In this document: positions 23,925 through 32,596 of the stretch, one piece after another | How positions within the stretch are numbered: position 1 is the stretch's first letter | Layout: every line of letters starts with the position of its first letter | Virus record (IMG/VR): IMGVR_UViG_3300046514_000687 | Location: 47,031 to 111,030 of that record | Source of the DNA: a virus | Strand: one strand, 5' to 3' | Length of the DNA: 64,000 nucleotides | Notes under the pieces: model-generated | The model's input: the letters and a program-made list of their open reading frames with translations, nothing else | The model's database searches: none | Told to the model about the DNA's origin: nothing | Program-made: the position numbers and the translations under genes

Positions 23925-24140
23925 ATGGCAGAATACGTGGTCGTGGGCAGCAGCCGGCGGCCCCGCGCGCGGCACCTGTGGGCCCATACCCACACGCTAG
24001 ATGGCCGGGCGCAAGCGCTGTGCGGCGAGGTTGCCCCGCGCGGGGGCTGGCAGATCCTACGCTGGCTGCCGGCTACCGACGCGGGTTGCAAAAGCTGCAA
24101 GACCGCGGCGGGGAGGACCAATGGCGCGACGCAAGCGTAG
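23925..24140 (+). CDS. Hypothetical protein with Cys pair
   Basis: 71 residues, ATG 3 bp after the previous stop. H...C...CKSCK suggests a small zinc site. Overlaps the next gene by 20 bp. Similar tiny proteins recur through this operon. Confidence 0.55.
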   Translation: MAEYVVVGSSRRPRARHLWAHTHTLDGRAQALCGEVAPRGGWQILRWLPATDAGCKSCKTAAGRTNGATQA

Positions 24141-24447
24141 CCCGGCCCCGCCACCCGCCACCCGCCAGCGCCTCTTCGAGGCCGTTATCGGCAGTGTGGA
24201 TGGCGCGCCCGTACTCTTCGGGCCAGTCCTGTGGGCCGAGCTGTGGACCAGCAGCGCAATCGGCCAGATGGGCGGCGTGCTTGGCATCCCGCCCGGCAAG
24301 GTCCTGCGCGTCGAGGCGTGGGTGGTCGATGAGAGCGAGGAGGCCGCCCGCGTCGCCGTCGCGCGCCGGGGGCCGGGGACGGGCGAGGACTTTGACGTGA
24401 TGCACTTCAATGCCGAGAGGCGACCGAAAGGAGTAGGGCATGCCTGA
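24121..24447 (+). CDS. Hypothetical protein
   Basis: 108 residues with a basic N-terminus and an alpha/beta body (VLFGPVLWAELW, VLRVEAWVVDESEEAARVAV). No membrane segment and no known family. Confidence 0.55.
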   Translation: MARRKRSPAPPPATRQRLFEAVIGSVDGAPVLFGPVLWAELWTSSAIGQMGGVLGIPPGKVLRVEAWVVDESEEAARVAVARRGPGTGEDFDVMHFNAERRPKGVGHA

Positions 24448-24676
24448 CGAATCCGAGACCATGACCCCCGAAGAGGCCGCGGCGGTGGCCCGCGCCCGCG
24501 TCGCCGTGGAGCAGATTCGCGCGATGGTCGGCACGCTGATCCAGGCGCTAGAGGTCGCCGAGAAGGCACTCTCTGAGGTCTGGCGCGAGGGCGCCGAACC
24601 CCAGAACCACCGCGTCTACCAGGCCCGCGAGGAGATCAGCGCAGCGCTGACCCTGACGCACAGCCGGGAGAACTGA
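24440..24676 (+). CDS. Helical protein
   Basis: 78 residues, essentially two amphipathic helices (AAVARARVAVEQIRAMVG, ALEVAEKALSEVW). No Cys. Overlaps both neighbours. Confidence 0.55.
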   Translation: MPDESETMTPEEAAAVARARVAVEQIRAMVGTLIQALEVAEKALSEVWREGAEPQNHRVYQAREEISAALTLTHSREN

Positions 24677-25029
24677 TGCCGAACGGTAACGAGGAGCGCA
24701 TGAGCACGGGCAAGCCGTTTCCCGATGACCGGAGGCCAGGTCCCTTCGGACCGCGCGACCCCGTGACCGGACTGTACTCCGAAGGGTCTGGAGAGCCCGT
24801 GCCCGCGCCGGAGTGGGACGCTATCGGAGTCGGAGTGCTGGTCGGCATCCGCGAGGAGCTAGCCACCCTGAACCTCTCGCTGCGGGCGCTGGTCCAGTTC
24901 GCTGCCATCATTGCCCAGGACAGCCCGCAGACGCGGATGCTCACCGCCAAGAGCGCCGTCGCGCGCGCGGCCAAGGAGATCGCCGAGTGGAACGCTGCGA
25001 AGGAGCCGCCCGATGCCGCGCCTAACTGA
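24676..25029 (+). CDS. Hypothetical protein
   Basis: 117 residues, A-T-G shared with the previous stop (TGATG). A Pro/Gly-rich N-terminal half (PFGPRDPVTGLYSEG) and a helical C-terminal half. No family. Confidence 0.55.
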   Translation: MPNGNEERMSTGKPFPDDRRPGPFGPRDPVTGLYSEGSGEPVPAPEWDAIGVGVLVGIREELATLNLSLRALVQFAAIIAQDSPQTRMLTAKSAVARAAKEIAEWNAAKEPPDAAPN

Positions 25030-25231
25030 CGACACCGTGGTCTGCCGCGTCACTGCCATCTCGCGCACCCGCGTCGACCTGGACTGCGAGCACGGCGCCG
25101 ACTTCCCCGAGGTCCTGCCCGCCTGGATGGCCGCGCGCCTGGCCCAGCTTACCGTCGGGGAGGAGCAGATCTGCCCCGACTGCGTCGCCCAGGAGATCGC
25201 CGCGGGGCAAAGCTGTGCTCCCGCCGATTGA
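25013..25231 (+). CDS. Small zinc-site protein
   Basis: 72 residues: VVCRVTAISRTRVDLDCEHG strands, then ICPDCVAQEIA, two Cys pairs. Overlaps the previous gene by 17 bp. Confidence 0.55.
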   Translation: MPRLTDDTVVCRVTAISRTRVDLDCEHGADFPEVLPAWMAARLAQLTVGEEQICPDCVAQEIAAGQSCAPAD

Positions 25232-25427
25232 CCCGTGGCGGCTCACCTACGCCTACCTGGCCGGCGTCGTCGTCACGCTCGTGCTGTACTACCTGGCCTG
25301 GCTACGCCAGGAGGCCCCGCCGAGCCGCCGCGAGGGCGTCAGCACTATGCTGCTAGCAGTAGCCTGGCCGGTGCTAGCCGTCTGGGCGCTGTGGGCCGTC
25401 GCACGCTCTGCCATCCGGGGGTATTAA
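25215..25427 (+). CDS. Two-helix membrane protein
   Basis: GTG start inside the previous gene; 70 residues with membrane helices at about 12-28 (YLAGVVVTLVLYYLAWL) and 44-62 (TMLLAVAWPVLAVWALW). Small inner-membrane protein of unknown role. Confidence 0.6.
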   Translation: MLPPIDPWRLTYAYLAGVVVTLVLYYLAWLRQEAPPSRREGVSTMLLAVAWPVLAVWALWAVARSAIRGY

Positions 25428-25858
25428 TGGCCGAACTGAACGAGCCGACCGCGACCGAAGCTGCCTTCCGCCAGGGCTACCAGGCCGCCGTCGATGAGCT
25501 GCGCGGGGAGAGGCGCCTGCTCGACGAGCCCGCGCCGCCACCTAAGCGCAACCTGACCTACGAGCAGCAGCTCAAGATCCGGGTCGAGAAGCTGGAGCGC
25601 CTGCTGGGCGAGCGCGACGAGACGATCCGCCGGACGCTTACCCAGGTTGGGCTGGCGCGCGCCGACCGCGTCCGCGCGGTGGGGGACAAGCGGCGGCTGG
25701 TGGCCCACATCATCGGGCTCGGCCAGGCACTCAGCCTGGCCGGGCTCGACGTGCCGCCGCTGCCGGAGGAGGAAGACGATGGACTGGAGCGGGGCGATGA
25801 TCGCCCTGATCGACGAGACGACGCGGGTCTACCGGAAGGGGGCGGCGGTCTCCCGTGA
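25427..25858 (+). CDS. Coiled-coil protein
   Basis: 143 residues, TAATG overlap. The middle (YEQQLKIRVEKLERLLGERDETIRRTL) is a clear coiled coil and the tail is acidic. Its 3' end overlaps the next gene by 80 bp. Confidence 0.6.
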   Translation: MAELNEPTATEAAFRQGYQAAVDELRGERRLLDEPAPPPKRNLTYEQQLKIRVEKLERLLGERDETIRRTLTQVGLARADRVRAVGDKRRLVAHIIGLGQALSLAGLDVPPLPEEEDDGLERGDDRPDRRDDAGLPEGGGGLP

Positions 25859-26222
25859 TGGGCCGGTGCTGACCGTCGACGACTTCCCGCCGCTGCCGAC
25901 GGAGCAGCCCGCCACAGAGGCGCTGGTCGACGTGCACTTCATCTGGGTCAGCGTCCGGCGGGCGGCGGCCGAGCAGCGCACCGTAGAGCTGCAAACACTA
26001 CTGGCGGGCTACCCGGCGCTGGATCGGCTGGCGGCGGGGCCGTCCTACATCGAGCTAGGCGGCGTGCTGGGCGACCAGGGGTACGCGCTGCGGCTGCTGG
26101 CGCTGGGCGAAGTGCTGCGCCTGTGGCGGCTGTTCACGCCGGCCAGCTTCGGCATCACCGGCGCGCGAGCCGACGAGATGGCCGGGTCGGGCTACGTCCT
26201 GTGTAGCGGGTGGCGGCCATGA
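25779..26222 (+). CDS. Hypothetical protein
   Basis: ATG behind GAGGAGG; 147 residues, alpha/beta, no Cys cluster. ELGGVLGDQGYALRLLALGEVLRLW is a helical core. The overlap with the coiled-coil gene suggests coupling. No family. Confidence 0.55.
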   Translation: MDWSGAMIALIDETTRVYRKGAAVSRDGPVLTVDDFPPLPTEQPATEALVDVHFIWVSVRRAAAEQRTVELQTLLAGYPALDRLAAGPSYIELGGVLGDQGYALRLLALGEVLRLWRLFTPASFGITGARADEMAGSGYVLCSGWRP

Positions 26223-26563
26223 GCGAGCCGGACGACGACGCCGCCCGTGCCGCCGCGCACACGGCCTACTGCGCCGCGCTGAGTAGCCGCGCCTGGGCGG
26301 CCTACGTCGCCCGGCAGGCCGCCGCGGTCCTGACGGACATTCACCGCGCCCTCCACGAGATCGGCGACGAGATAGCCGCGCACGAGGCCGAGCTAGCAGA
26401 GCTGGCCGCAGCATCCCACGAGCTAGAACACCGCCAGGCGGAATGGAAGGCCTTTGCCGCGACGCCTGGCGCTATGCCGGCGGCCGCGCGCGGCACCCGC
26501 TTCACGACCCTCTGGGAGGCACTGCCGGACTACTTACGCGAGTGGACGCCGGAAAGCGAGTAG
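26219..26563 (+). CDS. Helical protein
   Basis: ATGA overlap; 114 residues, long helices (EIAAHEAELAELAAASHELEHRQAEW), soluble. No family. Confidence 0.55.
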   Translation: MSEPDDDAARAAAHTAYCAALSSRAWAAYVARQAAAVLTDIHRALHEIGDEIAAHEAELAELAAASHELEHRQAEWKAFAATPGAMPAAARGTRFTTLWEALPDYLREWTPESE

Positions 26564-26583
26564 CGCAAGGAGAGAAAAGGGTG

Positions 26584-27090
26584 ATGACCGACAGTACGGC
26601 GGTTCGCCAGTGTGATCTGCTAGTTGCGGATGAGCGGTGCGTCCTGGTCCTGGGCCACCGCGGAGACTGCGTCGAGCCGTGGCCAGGCACGGACATGTCC
26701 GACGTGATCCGCTATCGGGTACTTGCCGACAGGTACGCTGCGGCGCAGGAGGTAGTCGACGACCAGGCGACGCAACTCGCCGCGCAGCAGGCCACGATCG
26801 CTCAGCTCGCCGGCGACCTGGGCTGTGCGGACAGCAGCGCGCGTTGGGTGGGGCGGGGGATGGGCAACGCTCTGATGGCCAACCAGGACCTGCGGACGGC
26901 TCGCGACCGGCTGGCCGCGCGGCTCGCCGCAGTAAGCGACCTGGTTGGCGCCGTCGCGCACGCGCTGGCCCTGCACGACACGATCATGGCGGCCACGCCG
27001 CCGACTTCGGCGATGTACCACGAGAGCCGCCAGCGGTGGGAGGCGATGCGGACGGCACTGGCAGCAGTGCGGGAGGAGCCGGGTGGATAA
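26584..27090 (+). CDS. Helical protein with Cys/His start
   Basis: ATG behind AAGGAGAGAAAAGG; 168 residues. The N-terminus CDLLVADERCVLVLGHRGDC could bind a metal; the rest is coiled coil (LAAQQATIAQLAGDL). AT-richer stretch at its 5' end. Overlaps the next gene. Confidence 0.55.
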   Translation: MTDSTAVRQCDLLVADERCVLVLGHRGDCVEPWPGTDMSDVIRYRVLADRYAAAQEVVDDQATQLAAQQATIAQLAGDLGCADSSARWVGRGMGNALMANQDLRTARDRLAARLAAVSDLVGAVAHALALHDTIMAATPPTSAMYHESRQRWEAMRTALAAVREEPGG

Positions 27091-27436
27091 CACTACACGA
27101 GCGCGGCTAGACGAGATAGGGCCATCTCCACAAGGGCGCTATCTCTGGATCGAGGATACCGAGACGCCTGTGGACGAGTTGCGAGCTAGGCTCGCCGCCT
27201 ACGATGCCCTGCTGGCCGAGCGTGATGACTTGCGCCAGATTATGGGCGAGACCACCTATCTGACCGATGCGCTGGCCGCCCTGCGTACAACGAGTGACCA
27301 GCTCGTGGCCGCTGAGGCCGAGCGGGACCGGCTCCAGGCGATCGTCGACGAAGCCCTGCCGCTGGCTGAGCGCCTGGTGCCCGCGGTCGCGGACCTGGAG
27401 GCGCGGCTCGCCGCTGCGGAGGGCCGGAATGGCTGA
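27083..27436 (+). CDS. Coiled-coil protein
   Basis: GTG behind GGGAGGAG; 117 residues, mostly coiled coil (LVAAEAERDRLQAIVDEALPLAERL). Paralogous in style to the 26584 product. No family. Confidence 0.55.
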   Translation: MDNTTRARLDEIGPSPQGRYLWIEDTETPVDELRARLAAYDALLAERDDLRQIMGETTYLTDALAALRTTSDQLVAAEAERDRLQAIVDEALPLAERLVPAVADLEARLAAAEGRNG

Positions 27437-27731
27437 CCTCCCGAACGCCCCCCCGACTTACAACGAGGCCGGCCTGCTCTGCCGCTGCCAGGGCGACTGG
27501 TTCTGCCGCGCCGGCGAGCTCGCCCAGCGCATCGAGGCTTTGGAGACCGTACTAAACACCACGACCAAGCGAGCCGCGACCTACCAGGCGGCGCTCCAGC
27601 GAATCCGCGACGACTATGGCCTGGTCTGCGCGGAGTATGAGCTGTGCACTCACGTCGCCTGCGAGTCCAGCTACGGCGCCTGGGCCACCGCTGACGAGGC
27701 ACTCCGGCCCAGCGCGGAGCCGCCCCCGTGA
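27429..27731 (+). CDS. Cys-containing helical protein
   Basis: 100 residues: CRCQGDWFCRAGE near the start, coiled middle, and CAEYELCTHVACESS. Probably zinc-stabilised. Coupled to neighbours. Confidence 0.55.
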   Translation: MADLPNAPPTYNEAGLLCRCQGDWFCRAGELAQRIEALETVLNTTTKRAATYQAALQRIRDDYGLVCAEYELCTHVACESSYGAWATADEALRPSAEPPP

Positions 27732-28072
27732 GGCGCCGCCGGATCGCGCCCCTGCCGACACTAGAAGACCTGGGGCTCACCCCCGCGGTCCGGCGGCTGG
27801 GCGACCAGCTCGTCGAGCGCGGCATCGACCGCGGCGGGCTCGCCGACGAGTACTGCCAGAGCCTGGATTACTTCGCCAAGACGCGGCGGCTCTACTGCCC
27901 GCGCTGCGGCGAGCTGCTGTGCGTGGACCTGATGGCCGACGACGACGAGGAGCACTTCCGGGCGAGCTGCGTCGAGTGCAGCTGGCCCGGTCCCTACGAG
28001 ACCGGCCAGGAGTTCGCGCGGCGGTGGGTTGCCGCCGTGGACGCGCTCCGGCAGCGGCAGCAGACGCAGTAG
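27728..28072 (+). CDS. Zinc-ribbon protein
   Basis: GTG overlap; 114 residues. Helical N-terminus, then LYCPRCGELLCVDLM...ASCVECSW, a four-Cys ribbon. Last gene of the P7 operon before a hairpin. Confidence 0.6.
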   Translation: MRRRRIAPLPTLEDLGLTPAVRRLGDQLVERGIDRGGLADEYCQSLDYFAKTRRLYCPRCGELLCVDLMADDDEEHFRASCVECSWPGPYETGQEFARRWVAAVDALRQRQQTQ

Positions 28073-28105
28073 CGCGCCGGACGGCCCTCGCGGGATCCGG
28101 CGCGC
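28072..28105 (+). terminator. Hairpin ending the P7 operon
   Basis: Perfect 10-bp stem GCGCGCCGGA / TCCGGCGCGC with a 14-nt loop, starting at the stop codon of the 27728 gene. No T-run. The remaining 120 bp to P8 show no convincing gene. Confidence 0.5.
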
Positions 28106-28224
28106 TGCCCGCGCGTGGAGGGTCCGATGGACGCAGACCCGCCGGCCCCAGTATAGCCCCAAAAGGGGGTCGCGCATGCCGCCGGAGAGGAGTACACTGG
28201 AAGTCCGGCCGCGCCCTGACACGC

Positions 28225-28279
28225 TGGCATGGCCTGTCCCAGCGGGTTATAATAGGCTAAGGTACCCCCTGATGGTACC
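28225..28279 (+). promoter_or_regulatory. P8 promoter/operator, divergent leader
   Basis: TGGCAT (28225), 17 bp, TATAAT 28248-28253, only 7 nt to GGTACC 28261, then GGTACC 28274 (7-nt gap). The leader is GCTTGCGTGGAGG rather than GCAGCAC. ATG 28298. Confidence 0.75.
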
Positions 28280-28297
28280 GCTTGCGTGGAGGACTAG

Positions 28298-29146
28298 ATG
28301 GACAGGCCGCCACGGCGTTCTCGCTCCCGCGCCACCGCCCTCGCAGACCCCTTCGAGAAGCTCCACGAACTCCCCGGCAAGACCAAGCGCGACGGCACTC
28401 CCCTCAGCTACCTCAGCGGCGCCCAGGTCGTCCAGCGCCTCAACCGCGTCCTCGGGTTCGACCGCTGGTCCTTCGAGATCATGGAGACGCGCGTCGACCA
28501 GGCTGCCGACGAGATCGTCGTGCGCGGGCGGCTGACCGTCTACTGCGGCCGGCGCACCGTCGTCCGCGAGCAGTTCGGCAGCCAGCGCCACAACCGCCTG
28601 CGGCAGGACCAGAGCATCATCGATTCGGGGTTCGACCACAAGGGCGCTGCCACGGACGCGCTGAAGAAGTGCGCCACGCTGGTCGGCGTCGGCCTATACC
28701 TCTACGGCGCCGAAGCCGACGAGCGCCCGCCGGACTGGGACGCCGCCGAGTGGGAGACGCAAACCACCAGCCACGCCCGCCCCGCCCCGCCCGCACGCCC
28801 CGCCGGCGGGTCGCCCCCACAGCGTCAGCAGCCTGCCAGCAGCCCACCAGCAGCCAGCCAGGCGCCCCCGCCCGGCGAGCCGACCGACCGCGAGCGCGAG
28901 GCCGCCAGGAAGGCCGCCCAGGCAGTGTACATCTGGGCCAGCAAGTACCAGGGGCTCCAGAAGCCGCGCGTGATGGCCATCCTGGACCTGGAGCCCGACG
29001 ACCACCTGCACCTGTTCATGCTCCAGCACGGCTACGGCGCCCAGCACGTCATCGCCGCGCTCCAGCAGCAGGCCGACTTCGGGCGCATCGACTGGCCCGC
29101 CATCGTCGCGGACCTGGGCGCGGGCTACCTGCGCCGCGTGCAGTAG
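28298..29146 (+). CDS. Rad52/22-like single-strand annealing protein
   Basis: 282 residues. Residues 20-130 carry the Rad52-type core: YLSGAQVVQRLNRVLGFDRWSFEI, strand-rich VVRGRLTVYCG, and DHKGAATDALKKCATLVGVGLYLYG. A Pro/Gln linker follows, then a C-terminal helical domain. Rad52-like proteins coat ssDNA and anneal complementary strands in phage recombination. First gene after P8 and upstream of the replication genes. Confidence 0.85.
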   Translation: MDRPPRRSRSRATALADPFEKLHELPGKTKRDGTPLSYLSGAQVVQRLNRVLGFDRWSFEIMETRVDQAADEIVVRGRLTVYCGRRTVVREQFGSQRHNRLRQDQSIIDSGFDHKGAATDALKKCATLVGVGLYLYGAEADERPPDWDAAEWETQTTSHARPAPPARPAGGSPPQRQQPASSPPAASQAPPPGEPTDREREAARKAAQAVYIWASKYQGLQKPRVMAILDLEPDDHLHLFMLQHGYGAQHVIAALQQQADFGRIDWPAIVADLGAGYLRRVQ

Positions 29147-29155
29147 GGAGCTGCC

Positions 29156-29383
29156 GTGAAGCAGTGGGAGATCCTCACCGGCGTCGACCGCGAGACTGAG
29201 CAGGGCGTGGTCCAGCTCATCGTCAGCGGGGTGCCGAGTCGCCCGGACTACCTGCGCCTGACGCCGGAGGATGCGTCGGCGCTGGGAATGGAGCTGATGC
29301 GCGCGGCCGCCTACGCGAAAGCCTCCGGGGGCGGGCAACCCCCGGAGGCTGAGCCAGCGGCCGACATGGAGCCGACCGCGTGA
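29156..29383 (+). CDS. Hypothetical protein
   Basis: GTG start 9 bp after the Rad52-like stop; 75 residues, small alpha/beta with acidic tail. Possibly a partner of the annealing protein by position only. Confidence 0.5.
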   Translation: MKQWEILTGVDRETEQGVVQLIVSGVPSRPDYLRLTPEDASALGMELMRAAAYAKASGGGQPPEAEPAADMEPTA

Positions 29384-29385
29384 TC

Positions 29386-29430
29386 GCTAGGGATCAGGCC
29401 AGGTAACTCCACGAGGTATCTGACCCTAGC
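29386..29430. promoter_or_regulatory. Inverted repeat upstream of replication gene
   Basis: GCTAGGGATCAG / CTGACCCTAGC, 11 paired bases with one bulge and a 22-nt loop. Lies in the only sizeable gap between the annealing and initiator-like genes. Confidence 0.4.
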
Positions 29431-29454
29431 ATGGAGTCTCGCAACCCCGCCCTA

Positions 29455-29498
29455 TTCTAGCACGGATGGGCGCGGGGTACACCATTGCCGTGCTAGAA
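29455..29498. promoter_or_regulatory. 11-bp dyad TTCTAGCACGG / CCGTGCTAGAA
   Basis: Perfect dyad with a 22-nt spacer, 14 bp before the GTG at 29512. It could be an operator or initiator-binding site, or a hairpin over the start region. Confidence 0.5.
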
Positions 29499-29511
29499 AG
29501 GGGTTGAGATT

Positions 29512-30537
29512 GTGGTGCAACTTCGTGAAGAGCCGACGGCCTACCAGACTCAGTGGTACGCCAAAGCCTACCCCAACGGCCCGATGGCTGACCCTCGTCT
29601 CGGCAGCGCCTACCGCCTCTACATGCGCCTGCTGGTCTACGCAGACGACAAGCTGACCTGCTACCCGAGTCCGGGTCAGCTTGCCGTCGACCTCCACATC
29701 AGCCGCCAGGCCGTTGCCAAGCACCTGGGCGTGCTGGAGCGGTACGGCTACGTAGTGGCCTACCGAACATCCAAGCGCGGCGCGTCCGGCAAGCACGGGC
29801 TGACCCCAACCACCTACCGCCTAAGTCCGCCAGACCGTAACCTTGCCCCGCCCGACGCCGCTGCCGCCGGTGCCCGGACCGGCAACCCAGGGTTGCCGGA
29901 TCAGCCCTCCACCCCAGCAACCCAGGGTTGCAAGGGTAGCAACCCCAGGTTGCCGGATCCGGCAACCCCAGGTTGCGAAACCGGCAACCCAGGGTTACAC
30001 AAACTAACCCAGGTAACTAACCCATCAAAACTAACCCAGTTAACCAACCCACCGGAAGCGGCTGCGCCGCCGGAGTCGGCGCCCGACGCTGTGGCTGAAG
30101 TCTGGGCCCACTTCAAGGCTAAGATCCAGCCGAAGGCGCGGATCTGCCCCACTAAGAAGATCCGTGCTCGCCTAAAGACGTTCTCGGTCGAAGACCTCAA
30201 GATCGGCATCGACCACCTGGCGGCCGACTGGTGGTGGATGAGGCGGGGGCCCCCAAGCGACCCTGGGTGCAGTCACATGGGGAGCGACCTCGTATTCCGA
30301 GACGATGCTCACAGTGAGCGGTGGTTGATTATGGAGCCCCGCGCGCCGTGGAAAACTGCGAACGGTAGCAGCGGCCACGGCTCCCGGCAGGTCTCCAGGC
30401 AAGGCTACGGCCTGGTGGAAGCCGGAGTCCAGGCCATCCTCGCCGGCGAGGCGCTGGGACCAACGGACTTCGCCTTGCCGGCAGATTGGGAGGCGGTGCA
30501 GGCCGAAGTGGTCCGGCGCCGGACCGCCCAGCACTAG
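29512..30537 (+). CDS. Replication initiator-like protein with HTH
   Basis: GTG 29512 (or 29515). 341 residues. Residues 25-100 form a winged-helix region: YRLYMRLLVYADDKLTCYPS, LAVDLHISRQAVAKHLGVLERYGYVVAY. The linker is built of repeated NPGLPD/NPRLPD units. The C-terminal part is basic and Trp-rich. HTH-plus-linker proteins just upstream of a DnaC-like loader are typical phage initiators (O-like). AT-richer than the neighbours. Confidence 0.7.
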   Translation: MVQLREEPTAYQTQWYAKAYPNGPMADPRLGSAYRLYMRLLVYADDKLTCYPSPGQLAVDLHISRQAVAKHLGVLERYGYVVAYRTSKRGASGKHGLTPTTYRLSPPDRNLAPPDAAAAGARTGNPGLPDQPSTPATQGCKGSNPRLPDPATPGCETGNPGLHKLTQVTNPSKLTQLTNPPEAAAPPESAPDAVAEVWAHFKAKIQPKARICPTKKIRARLKTFSVEDLKIGIDHLAADWWWMRRGPPSDPGCSHMGSDLVFRDDAHSERWLIMEPRAPWKTANGSSGHGSRQVSRQGYGLVEAGVQAILAGEALGPTDFALPADWEAVQAEVVRRRTAQH

Positions 30538-30552
30538 CGCGTGGAGGTAGTG

Positions 30553-31587
30553 ATGGACAACTACAACCAGCTTGGTGATACGTGCCAGGACCTGCTGGAC
30601 CACCTGCTGGACACAGCAGAAGACGATACGGAGCGCGCAGAACTCCAGCGGCGTTTCGACGAGGCGGCCGAGGCGCAGCGCCAGCGCAACGTCTGGTGGG
30701 AAACCCACCGCAACCCGCCGACTCTCGACGGGCGCGTCCGGCGCCCGGTGTATCGCACGCCGGGTCCGGTCCCGACGGATGCGCCCGCTTACGGCCCGCC
30801 GCACGACTGGGGCCACGACGGGACTGAGCTGTGGGACCGCTACCCGGACCTCGACGGCAGCGTGCGCTGGGTGCGCCACCCGGCCAACGCCTACCGCTGC
30901 CTGGTCTGCCGCGACACGCGGTACGTGCGCCACGACGCGCCGATGGGCAGCCCCGAGTACGGCCTGGCGTTTCTCTGCCGCTGCCAGACGGAGAACGCTC
31001 CTGCGCCTCCCACACCGGCGCAGACCCGGTTCATCAACGCGGGGCTGCGGCCCGAACTCGCGCGCTGCACGCTGGAAAACTTCCTGCGGCGCGACGGCAC
31101 GAGCCTCGCGCTGAATGCCGTCTATGCGCTCTGCACGGCCCACCGCACCGGCGGAGAGACTCCTCGCTGGCTCATCCTCTACGGCGACACCGGCACCGGC
31201 AAGACTCACCTACTCATCGCGGCACTCCAGGAGATGCTAGCGCGCGAGGAGGGCGCCGCCACAACCGCGACAAAGTTCCTGGAGGCCTGTAAGGCAGACC
31301 AGTTCGCTTACGAGGGGCAGATCACTCAGCAGGTCATCGACGCTCGCATCTTGCTACTCGACGAGGTAGGGACGCAGAGCAGCGGAGACTGGGGGACGGG
31401 AAAGCTCGAGTACGTCCTGAACGAGCGCTACGAGCAGCGAGCCTGGACACTGCTCGGCATGACGATGGCTCGTGACCAGCTGGATGCCTGGTCTGCTCGC
31501 CTGGCCTCCCGCTTCGCAGACCGCCGCCTGGCCGTGTCGGCCACCCTGACCTGCACGGACTACCGCCGAGAACGGGGAGCGTCCTGA
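30553..31587 (+). CDS. DnaC-like AAA+ helicase loader with zinc finger
   Basis: ATG 30553 behind GGAGGT. 344 residues. N-terminal coil, then CLVCRDTRY...FLCRCQ (four Cys, about 116-143), then the AAA+ module: LYGDTGTGKTHLLIAA (Walker A near 210-218), ILLLDEVGTQ (Walker B near 266) and a RFADRRLA arginine region. Loads the replicative helicase; no DnaB helicase is seen in the window, so it may use the host one. Confidence 0.85.
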   Translation: MDNYNQLGDTCQDLLDHLLDTAEDDTERAELQRRFDEAAEAQRQRNVWWETHRNPPTLDGRVRRPVYRTPGPVPTDAPAYGPPHDWGHDGTELWDRYPDLDGSVRWVRHPANAYRCLVCRDTRYVRHDAPMGSPEYGLAFLCRCQTENAPAPPTPAQTRFINAGLRPELARCTLENFLRRDGTSLALNAVYALCTAHRTGGETPRWLILYGDTGTGKTHLLIAALQEMLAREEGAATTATKFLEACKADQFAYEGQITQQVIDARILLLDEVGTQSSGDWGTGKLEYVLNERYEQRAWTLLGMTMARDQLDAWSARLASRFADRRLAVSATLTCTDYRRERGAS

Positions 31588-31928
31588 TGCCACAACTTTC
31601 GTGGCGCGGTGTGAATATCCAGCCCGCCGACGCCGGCCCGCCGTCCTTCCGCGAGCAGCACCTGCCCGAGTACCGCGTGCGCCTGCTGGACGTGTACGCC
31701 GCCTGCGCCGGCTGGCCCCACGCGGCCATCACCCCGCTCTGGCCGCTCGTGACGCTAGCCAGCGAGGCGTTCGAGCACGAGAACCTGGAAGCGTGGCGCG
31801 GCACGCTGACGGAGCTAGAAACCCGTGTGGCGGCAGTACCCGCTAACCCCGCGAGTAATCCCCCCGGAGGGGCAGAGATGGCCGCCCAGGCGCAAGGAGG
31901 GGCATCTGTGGGAGCGCAGCATGAATAA
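31587..31928 (+). CDS. Hypothetical protein
   Basis: TGATG overlap with the loader gene; 113 residues. Helical (YRVRLLDVYAACAGWPHAAITPLWPLV), then a low-complexity Ala/Gly/Pro tail. Coupling suggests a replication accessory role. Confidence 0.55.
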   Translation: MPQLSWRGVNIQPADAGPPSFREQHLPEYRVRLLDVYAACAGWPHAAITPLWPLVTLASEAFEHENLEAWRGTLTELETRVAAVPANPASNPPGGAEMAAQAQGGASVGAQHE

Positions 31929-31981
31929 TAGGGCATGGACGGCTCCGGCGCCCGGCGGCTCGGCCGCGGGGAGGCACACCG

Positions 31982-32287
31982 ATGCCCAAGCGGCTGAAGT
32001 ACCTGCGGGCCTCCGGGCTCCCCCAGAGCACGAAGCCCCGCGGTCGCTTCGCCCTGTTCTTCCACTACCCCAGCCCCACCGACTGGCTGCCGATCGACCG
32101 CGCTCAGGCCGAGAGCTGGAACATCATGCTGGTCTGGGACACCTGGCAGGCCGAGTGGCGCTGCGACTTCATCAAGCGCGGGCAGATCGTCTCCGCCCGC
32201 GGCGAGACCGTCAGCGAAGCCATCTCCGAGGCCTGGGAGCAGGTGATCGACCTGGTAGAGCACGCCCGTCGCCCCGACTCGCGCTAG
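31982..32287 (+). CDS. Hypothetical protein
   Basis: ATG behind GGGGAGG; 101 residues, aromatic strands (FALFFHYPSPTDWLPI, WNIMLVWDTWQAEW) and a C-terminal helix. No family. Confidence 0.55.
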   Translation: MPKRLKYLRASGLPQSTKPRGRFALFFHYPSPTDWLPIDRAQAESWNIMLVWDTWQAEWRCDFIKRGQIVSARGETVSEAISEAWEQVIDLVEHARRPDSR

Positions 32288-32302
32288 GGCGGGCGGTGCT
32301 TC

Positions 32303-32596
32303 GTGGCTGAGCGGCCGCCCGACGCAGCCGAGACCGCGCGCCTGCACCGCCTGCTCGACGCCACCACCGCTGACGCCGAGAAGCTCGCCGACGCCCTCGC
32401 TGCCGCCTCGATCAGCGCAGTCGCGGCAGCGGCTGATCGGCACCGCCTGGCCCAGCGCGCCTACCACGACGAGCTGCTGGCGACCGCCGTCGCGCTGTGG
32501 GTCAAGCTGCACCCGTCGCTGGGGATCGGTGGCTACTGCGGCGACTGCCTGAACCTGCGCGACGCCTACGTCGCCTGGAGGGAGAACCGCCCATGA
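32303..32596 (+). CDS. Hypothetical protein
   Basis: GTG; 97 residues, helical with a CGDC pair near the end. Overlaps the next gene by 4 bp. Confidence 0.55.
   Translation: MAERPPDAAETARLHRLLDATTADAEKLADALAAASISAVAAAADRHRLAQRAYHDELLATAVALWVKLHPSLGIGGYCGDCLNLRDAYVAWRENRP

Noticed and set aside
28174-28297. Short ATG frame in the gap before P8
   Set aside because: No ribosome site, runs through P8 into its operator, and the peptide has no coding character.
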